NCBI RefSeq assembly: GCF_012102705.1
Contig: NZ_JAAVTA010000002.1
Span: 186,001 to 250,000 of the forward strand
Length of the DNA stretch: 64,000 nt
Direction: 5' to 3'
Source of the DNA: Haematospirillum sp. H1815
GTDB taxonomy: Bacteria; Pseudomonadota; Alphaproteobacteria; Rhodospirillales; Rhodospirillaceae
The notes under the pieces are model-generated. The model was given only the letters and a program-made list of their open reading frames with translations. It searched no databases and was not told the origin of the DNA. Numbering within the stretch: position 1 is the first letter of the stretch; the number at the start of each line of letters is the position of its first letter. The translations under genes and the position numbers were made by a program. Shown here piece by piece: positions 8,787-16,970 of this stretch.

Positions 8787-9536
8787 ATGCCCGGCCCCGG
8801 ATCCTTTTGCAGCCATGCCGGTGCCCTTGTGGCCTGTTTTATGGCTCTCGCCCCGGTCCCGGCCGGGGCCGGGGCCGGGCGACTTGTGTTCAATACTGAA
8901 GAATCGCCTCCGTTCAACTACTTCCAGGACGGGAAAGTTGTCGGGACATCCGTCGATATTATACGACGGATCGCCAAGGATGCCGATGTTGCCTATGACA
9001 TCATCGTCGGCCCCTGGAAAAAGAGTTACAACAATGCCCTGACCCAAGATGGGCATTGCGTGTTCTCAACAAAATTTACCGAAGCCCGGGAACCTCTTTT
9101 CAAATGGGTCATGCCGATCGAAATCAGCAAATCCGTGATCTACAAGCGCAAGGGCGATCCCTTCAAGGCCCTGTCCCTGGAAGACCTGCGCGGCAAGAAG
9201 GTCGGATCGTACAGCAATGACATCTGGATCGCTTACCTGCGCGATGCCAACATCGAGGTCGAGGAAGCCAACAGCGATTACGTCAACATGAACAAACTGA
9301 AGACAGGGCGTATAGACCTGTGGGCCGGCGGCGAAGGCGACGAACAGGTTGCCCGTGAGGCCGGTATAGAGGTCGAGGAAGCGCTGGTCTTTGCTGAAAA
9401 TGTCATCGGGCTGGCGTGTAACAAACAGATTGATGACCATATCATCGAGCGGTTGCAGGAGGCTCTTGACCAGCTTAACGCATCCGGAGAGGCTGAAGAG
9501 ATACGCCGGTCCCGATACCAAACGCCTGTCCCGTGA
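8787..9536 (+). CDS. Family-3 periplasmic solute-binding protein, array copy 2
   Basis: A 249-residue paralog and the most divergent of the seven. The ligand-proximal first motif reads FNTEESPPFNY rather than EEWFPYNY. The second region is WAGGEGDE in place of the usual WATTDxSG, and TEAREPLFKW replaces TDERKPLFKW. These changes fall where family-3 proteins contact ligand, so a different specificity is likely. The export signal is atypical, with no positive charge before the hydrophobic run; it contains LVAC, which could be read as a lipobox. The start lies 5 bases after copy 1, so the two are coupled. Confidence 0.88.
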   Translation: MPGPGSFCSHAGALVACFMALAPVPAGAGAGRLVFNTEESPPFNYFQDGKVVGTSVDIIRRIAKDADVAYDIIVGPWKKSYNNALTQDGHCVFSTKFTEAREPLFKWVMPIEISKSVIYKRKGDPFKALSLEDLRGKKVGSYSNDIWIAYLRDANIEVEEANSDYVNMNKLKTGRIDLWAGGEGDEQVAREAGIEVEEALVFAENVIGLACNKQIDDHIIERLQEALDQLNASGEAEEIRRSRYQTPVP

Positions 9537-9567
9537 TTTTGGACCTGTAACAAGGGGAACTGTTACA

Positions 9568-10278
9568 ATGCCGGAATGCCGTGGCCCTGTCCTTTTCCTC
9601 AGTCTGGTGCTTGCGTGTGCACCAGCCGGTGCACAGCCGCTTGTGTTCAACACAGAAGAATGGGCACCCTACAACTATATGGAAAACGGGCGGGTTGCAG
9701 GCACATCCACCGACATTGTCCGCCTGATCGCCAGGAACGCAGACATTGATTATGAAACCGTTCTGGGGCCATGGAACCGGTCCTATAACACCGCCCTGAA
9801 CCACCCGGGAAACTGCGTGTTCTCCACCGTCATCACCGACGAACGCAAACCCCTGTTCAAATGGGTCGCCCCCATAGAAAGAACCCGCCTGGTCTTGTTC
9901 AAGCTGCGCGGAAACAGCCTCACAGCCACATCCTTGTCCGACGTGAAAAATATGAAGATCGGCAGCTACAAGGGATCGGTCGAGGTCGAGTATCTGGAAG
10001 CGCGCGGCCTGACCGTGGAAGAAGCGCCGGCTGATTATGTCAATGCCAGCAAACTGAAAAGTGGGCGCATCGATTTGTGGGCAACAGCCGATACATCGGT
10101 TCGTCAGGCCCGTGAAGCCGGAGTGGAGATAGAACCAGCCCTGGTCTTCAGCGAGAATGATCTGGGGCTGGCCTGCAACCTGGCCACCGATGATGCCGTT
10201 ATTGCCAAGCTACAAGCTGCGCTGGATGCCATCAACGCCTCCGGCGAGGCCGACAAAATACGCCAGTCCAAATTCTGA
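9568..10278 (+). CDS. Family-3 periplasmic solute-binding protein, array copy 3
   Basis: A 236-residue paralog with a short signal peptide ending about CAPAGA. The mature protein begins QPLVFNTEEWAPYNY, and GPWNRSYNTAL, ERKPLFKWV and GRIDLWATADTS follow in the standard order. Both array cysteines are present (GNCVFST, GLACNLA). The start is the ATG 32 bases after copy 2; an in-frame extension into copy 2 has no signal peptide and was rejected. Binding-region differences from the consensus are A for F in EEWAPYNY and TADTSV for TTDxSG. Confidence 0.9.
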   Translation: MPECRGPVLFLSLVLACAPAGAQPLVFNTEEWAPYNYMENGRVAGTSTDIVRLIARNADIDYETVLGPWNRSYNTALNHPGNCVFSTVITDERKPLFKWVAPIERTRLVLFKLRGNSLTATSLSDVKNMKIGSYKGSVEVEYLEARGLTVEEAPADYVNASKLKSGRIDLWATADTSVRQAREAGVEIEPALVFSENDLGLACNLATDDAVIAKLQAALDAINASGEADKIRQSKF

Positions 10279-10310
10279 AACAATCCGACCGGTTCACAGG
10301 GGATACCACC

Positions 10311-11042
10311 ATGAAGTCATTTTCTGCCATTGCCCTTCTGGCCACCCTTGTCATCGGACCGGCGGTAAAACCCGGTACAGCCATGGCCCAGGGGCAAACA
10401 CTGATCTTCAACACCGAAGAATGGTTTCCCTATAATTACGCCAAGGGCGACAGCGTGGTCGGCACAGCAACCGAGCTGGTCAAACGCATCGCCAGCAAGG
10501 CCGGTATTCCCTATACGATTACGCTCGGTCCGTGGAACCGCTCCTATAACAACGCGCTGACGCTTCCCAATCATTGTGTGTATTCCACCAATATCACCGA
10601 GGAACGCCGGTCCCTGTTCAAATGGGTCGCCCCCATCGAGAATGCCCGCTGGGTTGTCTACAAGAAAAAGGGAAGCCCGATAGAAGCCAGATCCCTGGAA
10701 GACCTGCGCAACCGCGTGTTTGGCGGCTATCTGGGGGATGCCATTGCCACCTATCTGAAAAACCATGACTTCAAGGTGGAGGAAGCCGCCAGCGATCACA
10801 TCAATCCCCGCAAGCTGGAAGCCGGACGCATTGATGTGTGGGCCACCTACGATGCCTCGGGCATGAAACTGGCCCAGGACAGCGAAGTCGAGATCGAACT
10901 GGTGCTTCCGATCCGCGACAACGAACTGGGGCTGGCATGCAACAAAATGGTCGACGACAGCGCCATTATGGCCATGCAAAAAGTCCTGAACGAGCTCAAT
11001 GCATCCGGCGAAGCCGATGCCATCCGCAAATCCAGGCTCTGA
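10311..11042 (+). CDS. Family-3 periplasmic solute-binding protein, array copy 4
   Basis: A 243-residue paralog with a clear signal peptide (MKSFSAIALLATLVIGPAV, cut probably after GTAMA). Motifs in order are FNTEEWFPYNY, GPWNRSYNNAL, the cysteine motif NHCVYST, ERRSLFKWV, GRIDVWATYDASG and the second cysteine motif GLACNKM. It starts 33 bases after the stop of copy 3 and ends 30 bases before copy 5, so copies 1-5 can be one transcript. The tyrosine in WATYDASG is unique within the array and lies near the expected ligand pocket. Confidence 0.9.
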   Translation: MKSFSAIALLATLVIGPAVKPGTAMAQGQTLIFNTEEWFPYNYAKGDSVVGTATELVKRIASKAGIPYTITLGPWNRSYNNALTLPNHCVYSTNITEERRSLFKWVAPIENARWVVYKKKGSPIEARSLEDLRNRVFGGYLGDAIATYLKNHDFKVEEAASDHINPRKLEAGRIDVWATYDASGMKLAQDSEVEIELVLPIRDNELGLACNKMVDDSAIMAMQKVLNELNASGEADAIRKSRL

Positions 11043-11072
11043 TCCCGGGCGACAGCACAAGGACAAGACGTC

Positions 11073-11783
11073 ATGGCCAGCTTTCGCGTTCCTGTCATCC
11101 TTGTTCTGGCGCTGACCACCCATGCTGCCAGATCAGAACCCCTGATCTTCAATACAGAAGACTATTACCCGTACAATTATCTGGAAAATGGCAAGATTAC
11201 CGGAACATCAACGCGTATCGTCGCCTTGATGGCAGAAAAAGCCGGTGTTTCGTACCGCCTGGTCACTGGTCCTTGGCAGCAGTCTTTCAGCAATGCCCTG
11301 AGCCAGAACAACAATTGTGTCTTTTCAGCGATCTTCAGCGAAGAACGGAAAGATCTTTTCAAATGGGTCCTGCCCATAGACACCATGCGGATGGTCATCT
11401 ACAAGCTGAAGGACAGCCCGCTGACCGCCAAAACCCTTGATGATCTCAAGGATCACACTATTGGCGGGTACAGCGGCGATGCCTCGGCATCCTATCTGAA
11501 GCTGCGCGGCTTCCGGGTCGATGAAACCACAACAGACAGCCTGAACCCCATGCGCCTGCGCACCAAGCGGATCGATGCCTGGGCCACATCAGACTTTCTT
11601 GGCCCCAAGTTGTCCAGGGAAGCCGGCGTGGAGGTTGAACCCCTTCTTGTTGTCAGCGAACGCGCCATGGGGTTGGCCTGCAACAAGTCAATTGATGACG
11701 TTACTATAAAAAAACTTCAGGATTCACTGGATGAAATGAATAAAAATGGTGAACTTGAAAAAATAAGGAGCGATAAAAAGTAG
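11073..11783 (+). CDS. Family-3 periplasmic solute-binding protein, array copy 5, with an AT-rich 3' end
   Basis: A 236-residue paralog with a signal peptide ending near HAARS. The first binding motif is FNTEDYYPYNY, and GPWQQSFSNAL replaces the usual GPWNRSYNTAL. The late binding region is WATSDFLG. Both cysteines are kept (NNCVFSA, GLACNKS). From about position 11700 the codons become AT-rich, and the C-terminus reads NKNGELEKIRSDKK instead of the array consensus NASGEADKIRQSKF. The AT-rich composition continues for about 100 bases past the stop, suggesting an imported or recombined segment. Confidence 0.88.
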   Translation: MASFRVPVILVLALTTHAARSEPLIFNTEDYYPYNYLENGKITGTSTRIVALMAEKAGVSYRLVTGPWQQSFSNALSQNNNCVFSAIFSEERKDLFKWVLPIDTMRMVIYKLKDSPLTAKTLDDLKDHTIGGYSGDASASYLKLRGFRVDETTTDSLNPMRLRTKRIDAWATSDFLGPKLSREAGVEVEPLLVVSERAMGLACNKSIDDVTIKKLQDSLDEMNKNGELEKIRSDKK

Positions 11784-11834
11784 AAAAACGATACAAAAAC
11801 TAAATACATATGAATGCATATTACAGATAAGATA

Positions 11835-11864
11835 TTGACCTTGGATAAAAATTAGTAGTTTAAT
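11835..11864 (+). promoter_or_regulatory. Sigma-70-type promoter before array copy 6
   Basis: TTGACC at 11835-11840 and TTTAAT at 11859-11864 are separated by 18 bases, each matching the consensus hexamer at five of six positions. The site lies in an AT-rich patch 63 bases before the copy 6 start codon. It would let copies 6 and 7 be transcribed independently of copies 1-5. Confidence 0.6.
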
Positions 11865-11926
11865 CATCCGGCGCGTGGCGAGTAGAATTTCTGTGATTAA
11901 GCCCATCAAAAACGGGGAGTGTCCTG

Positions 11927-12634
11927 ATGTTCAAACGCTTTTTGCCTGCTCTTGCCCTGCTCCTGGCACCGGGTGTGGCTGCAGCCCAGACCTTGACCTT
12001 CAATACTGAAGAATGGTTCCCCTACAACTATGCCAAGGATGGCAAGGTTGCCGGCACGTCCACCCAGATTGTGGAACGGGCCGCACAGGCTGCCCAGGTC
12101 CCCTATACCATTGCTCTCGGGCCATGGAACCGGGCCTATAACACAGCCCTGACGCAGAAAGACAACTGCGTTTATTCGACCACCGTCACGGACGAGCGCA
12201 AGCCCCTGTTCAAGTGGGTCACGCCCGTGGAAACCGTGAAGTGGGTGGTTTACAAGGCCAAGGGCAACGCCCTGACGGCTGCATCCATGAATGATCTGAA
12301 AGGCAAGAAGATCGGCGGCTATGTCGGGGACGCCGTGGCCAACTACATGAAGAGCCAGGGCTTCACTGTTGACGAAGCCCCCGGCGATGATGCCAACCCG
12401 AAAAAGCTGCAGGCCGGGCGTATCGACGCATGGGCCACAACCGATATTTCGGGGATCAAGCTGGCCAAGGACGCCGGCGTGGAAATCGAAAAAGTGATCG
12501 ACATCCGCGAGAATGTTATGGGTCTTGCCTGTAACAAGGAAATCGACGATGCCACGATCGCCAAGCTTCAGGCTGCGCTGGATACCCTCAATTCATCCGG
12601 GGAAGCCGAAAAGATCCGTCAGTCCAAGTTCTGA
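11927..12634 (+). CDS. Family-3 periplasmic solute-binding protein, array copy 6
   Basis: A 235-residue paralog and the closest to the array consensus. The signal peptide is MFKRFLPALALLLAPGVAAA. FNTEEWFPYNY, GPWNRAYNTAL, ERKPLFKWV, GRIDAWATTDISG and GLACNKE all appear, and the C-terminus is GEAEKIRQSKF. It follows a 143-base gap holding its own candidate promoter and has a GGGGAG ribosome site. An inverted repeat just after its stop may separate it from copy 7. No transport partner is adjacent. Confidence 0.9.
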   Translation: MFKRFLPALALLLAPGVAAAQTLTFNTEEWFPYNYAKDGKVAGTSTQIVERAAQAAQVPYTIALGPWNRAYNTALTQKDNCVYSTTVTDERKPLFKWVTPVETVKWVVYKAKGNALTAASMNDLKGKKIGGYVGDAVANYMKSQGFTVDEAPGDDANPKKLQAGRIDAWATTDISGIKLAKDAGVEIEKVIDIRENVMGLACNKEIDDATIAKLQAALDTLNSSGEAEKIRQSKF

Positions 12635-12640
12635 TCCTTA

Positions 12641-12688
12641 CCCCTGCTGTATACCGTGGGAACACTGATTTCCCCGGTGTACAGCGGG
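12641..12688 (+). terminator. Imperfect stem-loop between array copies 6 and 7
   Basis: CCCCTGCTGTATACC at 12641 can pair, imperfectly, with GGTGTACAGCGGGG ending at 12688. There is no T-run after the stem, so it may be an RNA-stability or attenuation element rather than a true terminator. Confidence 0.4.
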
Positions 12689-12731
12689 GATCCTGCCTTC
12701 AGGCATAGGTGAGAGAGGCAAGGAGCACCTT

Positions 12732-13454
12732 ATGCGCATACGCCCTGTGCTTGCCGTGCTTGCGTGCGCGATGCTGCCAGAGCAGGCCTCGTCGGCAACA
12801 CCGATCCTGACCCTCAATACCGAAGAATGGTATCCGTTCAGCTATACCAAAGAACACAAGTCCTCTGGTACAGCTGTCGAGATTGTGCGCCTGATCATGA
12901 AACAGGCGGGCATCAGCTACCAGATTGTCAATGGCCCATGGAACCGTTCGTACAACACGGCCCTTGTCAAACCCGAAAATTGCGTCTTCCCGACCCAGAT
13001 CACAAAAGACCGCAAGCCCCTGTTCAAGTGGGTCAGCCCGATCGAAACAAACCGGTGGGTGGTCTACAGGAAAAAAGGCAGCCCGCTGCAAGCCAAGACC
13101 CTTGATGACCTGAAAGGCAAGATCATTGGCGGCTATATCGGCGATGCTATTGCCGTACACCTGAAAGGCAGGGGCTTCTCGGTTGAAGAAGCAACAGCAG
13201 ACCATTTCAATGTCAAGAAGCTGGAATCCGGTAAAATTGATGCCTGGGCAACAACCCAGATTTCCGGCATGAAGCTGGCTAAGGATGGCGGCCTGGAGAT
13301 CGAACAGGTTCTGGAGATCCGCGAAAATACCTTGGCACTGGCCTGCAACCGCACACTGGACGATGCCCTCGTCTCCAAGCTTCAGGCTGCCCTTGATGCC
13401 CTGGAAGCTTCGGGGGAGGCCGAAAAAATCCGCCAGTCCAAGTTCCTGGACTAA
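12732..13454 (+). CDS. Family-3 periplasmic solute-binding protein, array copy 7
   Basis: A 240-residue paralog closing the array. The signal peptide is MRIRPVLAVLACAMLP with a probable cut after SSA. It departs from the consensus at LNTEEWYPFSY, at TKDRKPLFKWV and at WATTQISG, where glutamine replaces the conserved aspartate. Both cysteines remain (ENCVFPT, ALACNRT). The C-terminus is the standard GEAEKIRQSKF plus two residues. It is followed by a hairpin shared with the convergent terC gene. Confidence 0.9.
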   Translation: MRIRPVLAVLACAMLPEQASSATPILTLNTEEWYPFSYTKEHKSSGTAVEIVRLIMKQAGISYQIVNGPWNRSYNTALVKPENCVFPTQITKDRKPLFKWVSPIETNRWVVYRKKGSPLQAKTLDDLKGKIIGGYIGDAIAVHLKGRGFSVEEATADHFNVKKLESGKIDAWATTQISGMKLAKDGGLEIEQVLEIRENTLALACNRTLDDALVSKLQAALDALEASGEAEKIRQSKFLD

Positions 13455-13485
13455 ACCAGCCCGCACACCCCCGCACCGGAATCAA

Positions 13486-13512
13486 AAAGGCAGGGAACCT
13501 GTCCCCGCCTTT
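13486..13512. terminator. Bidirectional terminator between the array and terC
   Basis: AAAGGCAGGG at 13486-13495 pairs with CCCCGCCTTT at 13503-13512 with one mismatch. On the minus strand the stem is followed by five T residues, so it best serves terC. It may also end the array transcript. Confidence 0.55.
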
Positions 13513-13528
13513 CTGCACACCCCTCACA

Positions 13529-14485
13529 TCATGGATCACGACTGTCCAGTGGCTCCGGCCCAGCTTGGGTACCTTCATTCCGGGTTTTCCAGATAGAAAG
13601 CAGGACCGATCCCCCGATAATGCCGACAATCAGGGACAAGGCGACCCAGGTTGGCATCTTGTAGAAATCGACCATCAGCATCTTCACACCGACCACGACC
13701 AGCAACAGCGCCAGGCCATATTTGAGATACCGGAACCGGGGCAACAACCCGGCCAGGGCAAAATACAGGGACCGCAACCCCAGAATGGCAAAGACGTTGG
13801 AGGTAAAGACAATAAAGGGATCTGTGGTAATGGCAAAAATCGCCGGAATGCTGTCTACGGCAAAGACCACATCCACCGCCTCGACCGCCAGCAAAGCCAG
13901 GAACAAGGGTGTCGCATGGCGGACGCCATCAATGGTGACAAAGAAGTTGTGACCATGAAAATCCTGGGTCACCCGGAAAAAACGCCGGGCCAGACGCACC
14001 AGCCATATTTTCTCCGGCGCCGGCTCGGCATCTGCGGCTACCACCATCTTGATCCCGGTGAACACCAGGAACGCGCCAAACAGGTACAGAATCCAGTGGA
14101 ATTCCCGGACCAGCGCTGTTCCGGCCAGAATCATGCCCGCGCGCATCACCAGCGCACCAATAATCCCCCAGAACAAAACCCGGTGCTGGTAACGGGGCGG
14201 AACAGCAAAAGCCGTAAACACCAGCGCAATCACAAAGATATTGTCGATGGAAAGGCTCAGCTCGATCAGATACCCGGTCAGGAACTCCATCCCGGAGGTC
14301 GATCCCCGAAAATACCAGACCCCCGCCCCGAAGCTCATCGCCAGCACAAAATAAAACAAGCACATCAAAAGGGACTGGCGCAGGGACACAACCTCGTCCC
14401 GGCGGTTCAACACCCCGAGATCAAGCGCCAGAAGCCCAAGCACAAAGACGGCAAAGCCACCCCAGGCCAAAACGGTCAAATCCAT
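13529..14485 (-). CDS. TerC family integral membrane protein
   Basis: A 318-residue protein with about eight or nine membrane spans, matching the TerC/Alx family. It has the conserved acidic membrane motif ELSLSIDNIFVIALVF and a second, AVEAVDVVFAVDSIPAIFAIT. Family members are linked to manganese export and metallation of exported proteins, and to tellurite resistance; the role here is inferred. The start is the ATG in front of MDLTVLAWGG. A promoter about 115 bases upstream leaves a long leader. It converges with the solute-binding-protein array. Confidence 0.88.
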   Translation of the reverse strand: MDLTVLAWGGFAVFVLGLLALDLGVLNRRDEVVSLRQSLLMCLFYFVLAMSFGAGVWYFRGSTSGMEFLTGYLIELSLSIDNIFVIALVFTAFAVPPRYQHRVLFWGIIGALVMRAGMILAGTALVREFHWILYLFGAFLVFTGIKMVVAADAEPAPEKIWLVRLARRFFRVTQDFHGHNFFVTIDGVRHATPLFLALLAVEAVDVVFAVDSIPAIFAITTDPFIVFTSNVFAILGLRSLYFALAGLLPRFRYLKYGLALLLVVVGVKMLMVDFYKMPTWVALSLIVGIIGGSVLLSIWKTRNEGTQAGPEPLDSRDP

Positions 14486-14600
14486 GGACACGCTCCGGAT
14501 ACACAAGCGCGCCGCGTTCGCGCAAACTGAAACGGGGATCCGACATCACGGTGACGCCTCAACCGCCAGAGGGGCCCGGATCCAGGCACACAGAGGCCCA

Positions 14601-14629
14601 ACTATCAGGAAAACAGCCCTTTACGTCAA
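14601..14629 (-). promoter_or_regulatory. Candidate promoter of terC
   Basis: Read on the minus strand, TTGACG (14624-14629) and GATAGT (14601-14606) are separated by 17 bases. Transcription would start about 110 bases before the terC ATG. A long leader is common before TerC-type genes, but no yybP-ykoY riboswitch core could be recognised. Confidence 0.5.
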
Positions 14630-14747
14630 GGCTCTCCCCCATTCTTCACCATAATTGTAAAAACAATGCGCTTTCTTGTTCACGTTCACGTTCGTTTCGG
14701 TTAGTGTCCGCAACACTTTTCCTGGACCAGCCCCGGATTGCTTCACG

Positions 14748-16328
14748 ATGACCATACCGTCACCGCAGGATGTCGTTCTTGCATTTCTCGCCGATCCCGC
14801 CACACACAATGGACAGGCGGTTGAAAGAATAGACACCCACATATCAACGGTGTTCCTGTCCGGCGACCGGGCCTGGAAGGTCAAAAAGGCCGTGACCCTG
14901 CCTTTCCTGGACTTTGCGACCTGCGCCATGCGTCATGATGCCTGCCAGGCCGAGGTATCCCTGAACCGCCGCACCGCGCCGGACCTGTACCTGGATGTCG
15001 TTCCCGTCACCCGCAACGGCAACGGGGAGCTGATGCTGGGAGGGATCGGGGAACCCGTGGAATGGGTCATTGAAATGCGGCGATTCCCCCAGGACATGCT
15101 GCTGTCTGCCGTTGCCCGGCGCGAGGGGGGGCTGTCCTACAACATGCTGCTGGATATGGCCGAAGCCATTTCCCGGTTCCACAGCAATGCCGAAATTTTC
15201 CCGGGCCGATTCGGCTCCAAGGGGGTTATGTCAATCCTGGACCGGAACCACAAGGCGACCACGCCTCACTGTGAGAGCGGAACCGGGACGCCCGTTCTGG
15301 ACCCGGATTCCGTCAGCGACCTGTTCGGGCAGCTGATGGCAGAGGTTCGCCAGCTGTCCCCCCTGCTTGATGCGCGCAGCCATTCCGGTCAGGTCCGTCG
15401 TTGCCATGGCGACCTGCACCTGGGGAACATCTGCCTGTCCGAGAACAAGCCGATGCTGTTTGACTGCATCGAATTCAACGAGCTGTTTTCGACCATCGAT
15501 GTCCTGTACGACCTTGCCTTCCTGATGATGGACCTGCTGCACTGCGGGTACAAACCGGAAGCCTCCATCCTGCTGAACGCCTATCTGGAATGGCGCAATG
15601 ACCTGGATGGTCTGGCCGCCCTTCCCCTGTTCATCGCCATCCGGGCGCAGATCCGCAGCTTTATATCGGCCTCCATGGCCCCTCATCAAAGCAACCCTGT
15701 TGCCATGCAGGAACAGGCCCGCATCTATCACCGGGAAGCCCTGACAGCCCTGCAACGCCCCACGCCGATGATTATCGCCGTCGGTGGATTGTCCGGTTCC
15801 GGAAAATCCCGTTGCGCCCGTCACCTTGCCCCGCACCTGGGCGGCGCCTTTGGCGGGATCGTGTTGCGGACCGACGTGATCCGCAAGCGCATCCTTGACC
15901 ACGACCCCTATGAACACCTGCCGCCGTCTGCCTATACCGGGGAAATGTCCCGCAAGACCTACGACACCCTGTACGATGACTGCCGCCGCGTTATCGCCGA
16001 TGGCCTGCCCGTTCTTGCCGACGCCGTTTTTGCCAAGCAGGAAGAACGGGAACGGATTGAAGAGTTGGCCCACGAGCTTGGGGTTCCATTTATCGGCCTG
16101 TGGCTGGAAGCAGATCCTGAAATCGCCGCAACCCGCATTGAAAACCGCAAGCGGACCCCGTCTGATGCCACCGTTGAAGTTCTGCACAAACAGCTGGCAT
16201 GGAATGTGGGTGAGGTGCGCTGGACACGCATCAACAGTTCCGGCAGCAAGGAAGTGACTGATGCCATCGCACTGGATGCCGTACGGGCTAGCACAGCAGA
16301 ATCCACCCAACTGCGCAAGAAGGCATGA
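14748..16328 (+). CDS. Bifunctional aminoglycoside-phosphotransferase-like / AAA ATPase protein
   Basis: A 526-residue two-domain protein. The N-terminal ~340 residues form an APH-like kinase fold with the catalytic loop [12 protein letters not shown] and the metal-binding segment FDCIEFN. The C-terminal ~180 residues are a P-loop kinase domain with Walker [10 protein letters not shown]. The family is widespread and its substrate is not known; it is not evidence of antibiotic resistance. The start chosen is the ATG at [10 protein letters not shown]. The stop overlaps the next gene as ATGA, so the two are coupled. An ATTGT-aaaa-ACAAT dyad lies at 14654-14667 upstream. Confidence 0.85.
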   Translation: MTIPSPQDVVLAFLADPATHNGQAVERIDTHISTVFLSGDRAWKVKKAVTLPFLDFATCAMRHDACQAEVSLNRRTAPDLYLDVVPVTRNGNGELMLGGIGEPVEWVIEMRRFPQDMLLSAVARREGGLSYNMLLDMAEAISRFHSNAEIFPGRFGSKGVMSILDRNHKATTPHCESGTGTPVLDPDSVSDLFGQLMAEVRQLSPLLDARSHSGQVRRCHGDLHLGNICLSENKPMLFDCIEFNELFSTIDVLYDLAFLMMDLLHCGYKPEASILLNAYLEWRNDLDGLAALPLFIAIRAQIRSFISASMAPHQSNPVAMQEQARIYHREALTALQRPTPMIIAVGGLSGSGKSRCARHLAPHLGGAFGGIVLRTDVIRKRILDHDPYEHLPPSAYTGEMSRKTYDTLYDDCRRVIADGLPVLADAVFAKQEERERIEELAHELGVPFIGLWLEADPEIAATRIENRKRTPSDATVEVLHKQLAWNVGEVRWTRINSSGSKEVTDAIALDAVRASTAESTQLRKKA

Positions 16329-16843
16329 TGATCATGAATGCGCCAATCACCGATCAGGCTGAATGCCCCTGCGGGTCCACGGCCACATACGGCACATGCT
16401 GCGGTCCTTTCCATGCCGGGACCACGTTGCCGCCGACACCAGAAGCCCTGATGCGGTCACGCTATGCGGCCTTTGTTGCGCATAACGTTGATTATATTGA
16501 ACAAACCCTGTCCCCGGAAAGCCGCGTGGATTTCAACCGGGACCATGTGCAGGCCTGGGCGATGGAAAGCGAGTGGCTTGGCCTTTCCATCCTGTCTTCC
16601 GAGGGCGGGACAGAACCGGGGGACACAACCGGCTTTGTTGAATTCGTGGCCCGCTTCAAGGTGGGTGACAAGGACTATGCCCACCATGAATCCAGCCGGT
16701 TCGAGAAAATTGACGGACGCTGGATGTACGTTGACGGCAACACCGGACCACGAACGGTACGCCTGAAAACCCCCAAGGCAGGACGGAATGATCCATGTCC
16801 CTGTGGATCAGGCAAGAAATTCAAAAAATGCTGTAACGCCTGA
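16325..16843 (+). CDS. YchJ-like protein with two SEC-C zinc motifs
   Basis: A 172-residue protein of the YchJ/UPF0225 family. It has an N-terminal SEC-C motif ([13 protein letters not shown]) and a C-terminal one ([13 protein letters not shown]) flanking an NTF2-like core. SEC-C motifs bind zinc and mediate protein contacts, as in SecA. The cellular role of YchJ is not established. It overlaps the preceding fusion gene by four bases. Two alternative methionines lie within the first four codons. Confidence 0.85.
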   Translation: MMIMNAPITDQAECPCGSTATYGTCCGPFHAGTTLPPTPEALMRSRYAAFVAHNVDYIEQTLSPESRVDFNRDHVQAWAMESEWLGLSILSSEGGTEPGDTTGFVEFVARFKVGDKDYAHHESSRFEKIDGRWMYVDGNTGPRTVRLKTPKAGRNDPCPCGSGKKFKKCCNA

Positions 16844-16970
16844 TAGCCTTTAGCTCCTTCAATCCTTTGGGCTTTTCTGGAGCCGGGAACTGGTTCATAC
16901 TCCCCCGCATGCCATAGGGGAGGAGGCAGCCACACGCACACCTCTCCCGCTACGAAGGGAGCCTGTACAG

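Noticed and set aside
13529..14485. Transport partner for the adjacent binding-protein array
   Set aside because: TerC proteins are not ABC permeases, and the gene is convergent with the array behind a terminator.
14486..14600. Possible yybP-ykoY manganese riboswitch before terC
   Set aside because: The leader is long and TerC genes often have one, but the conserved core of that riboswitch could not be recognised by eye.
14748..16328. Aminoglycoside resistance gene
   Set aside because: The APH-like fold is fused to a P-loop kinase in a common chromosomal family of unknown substrate. Nothing indicates drug modification.
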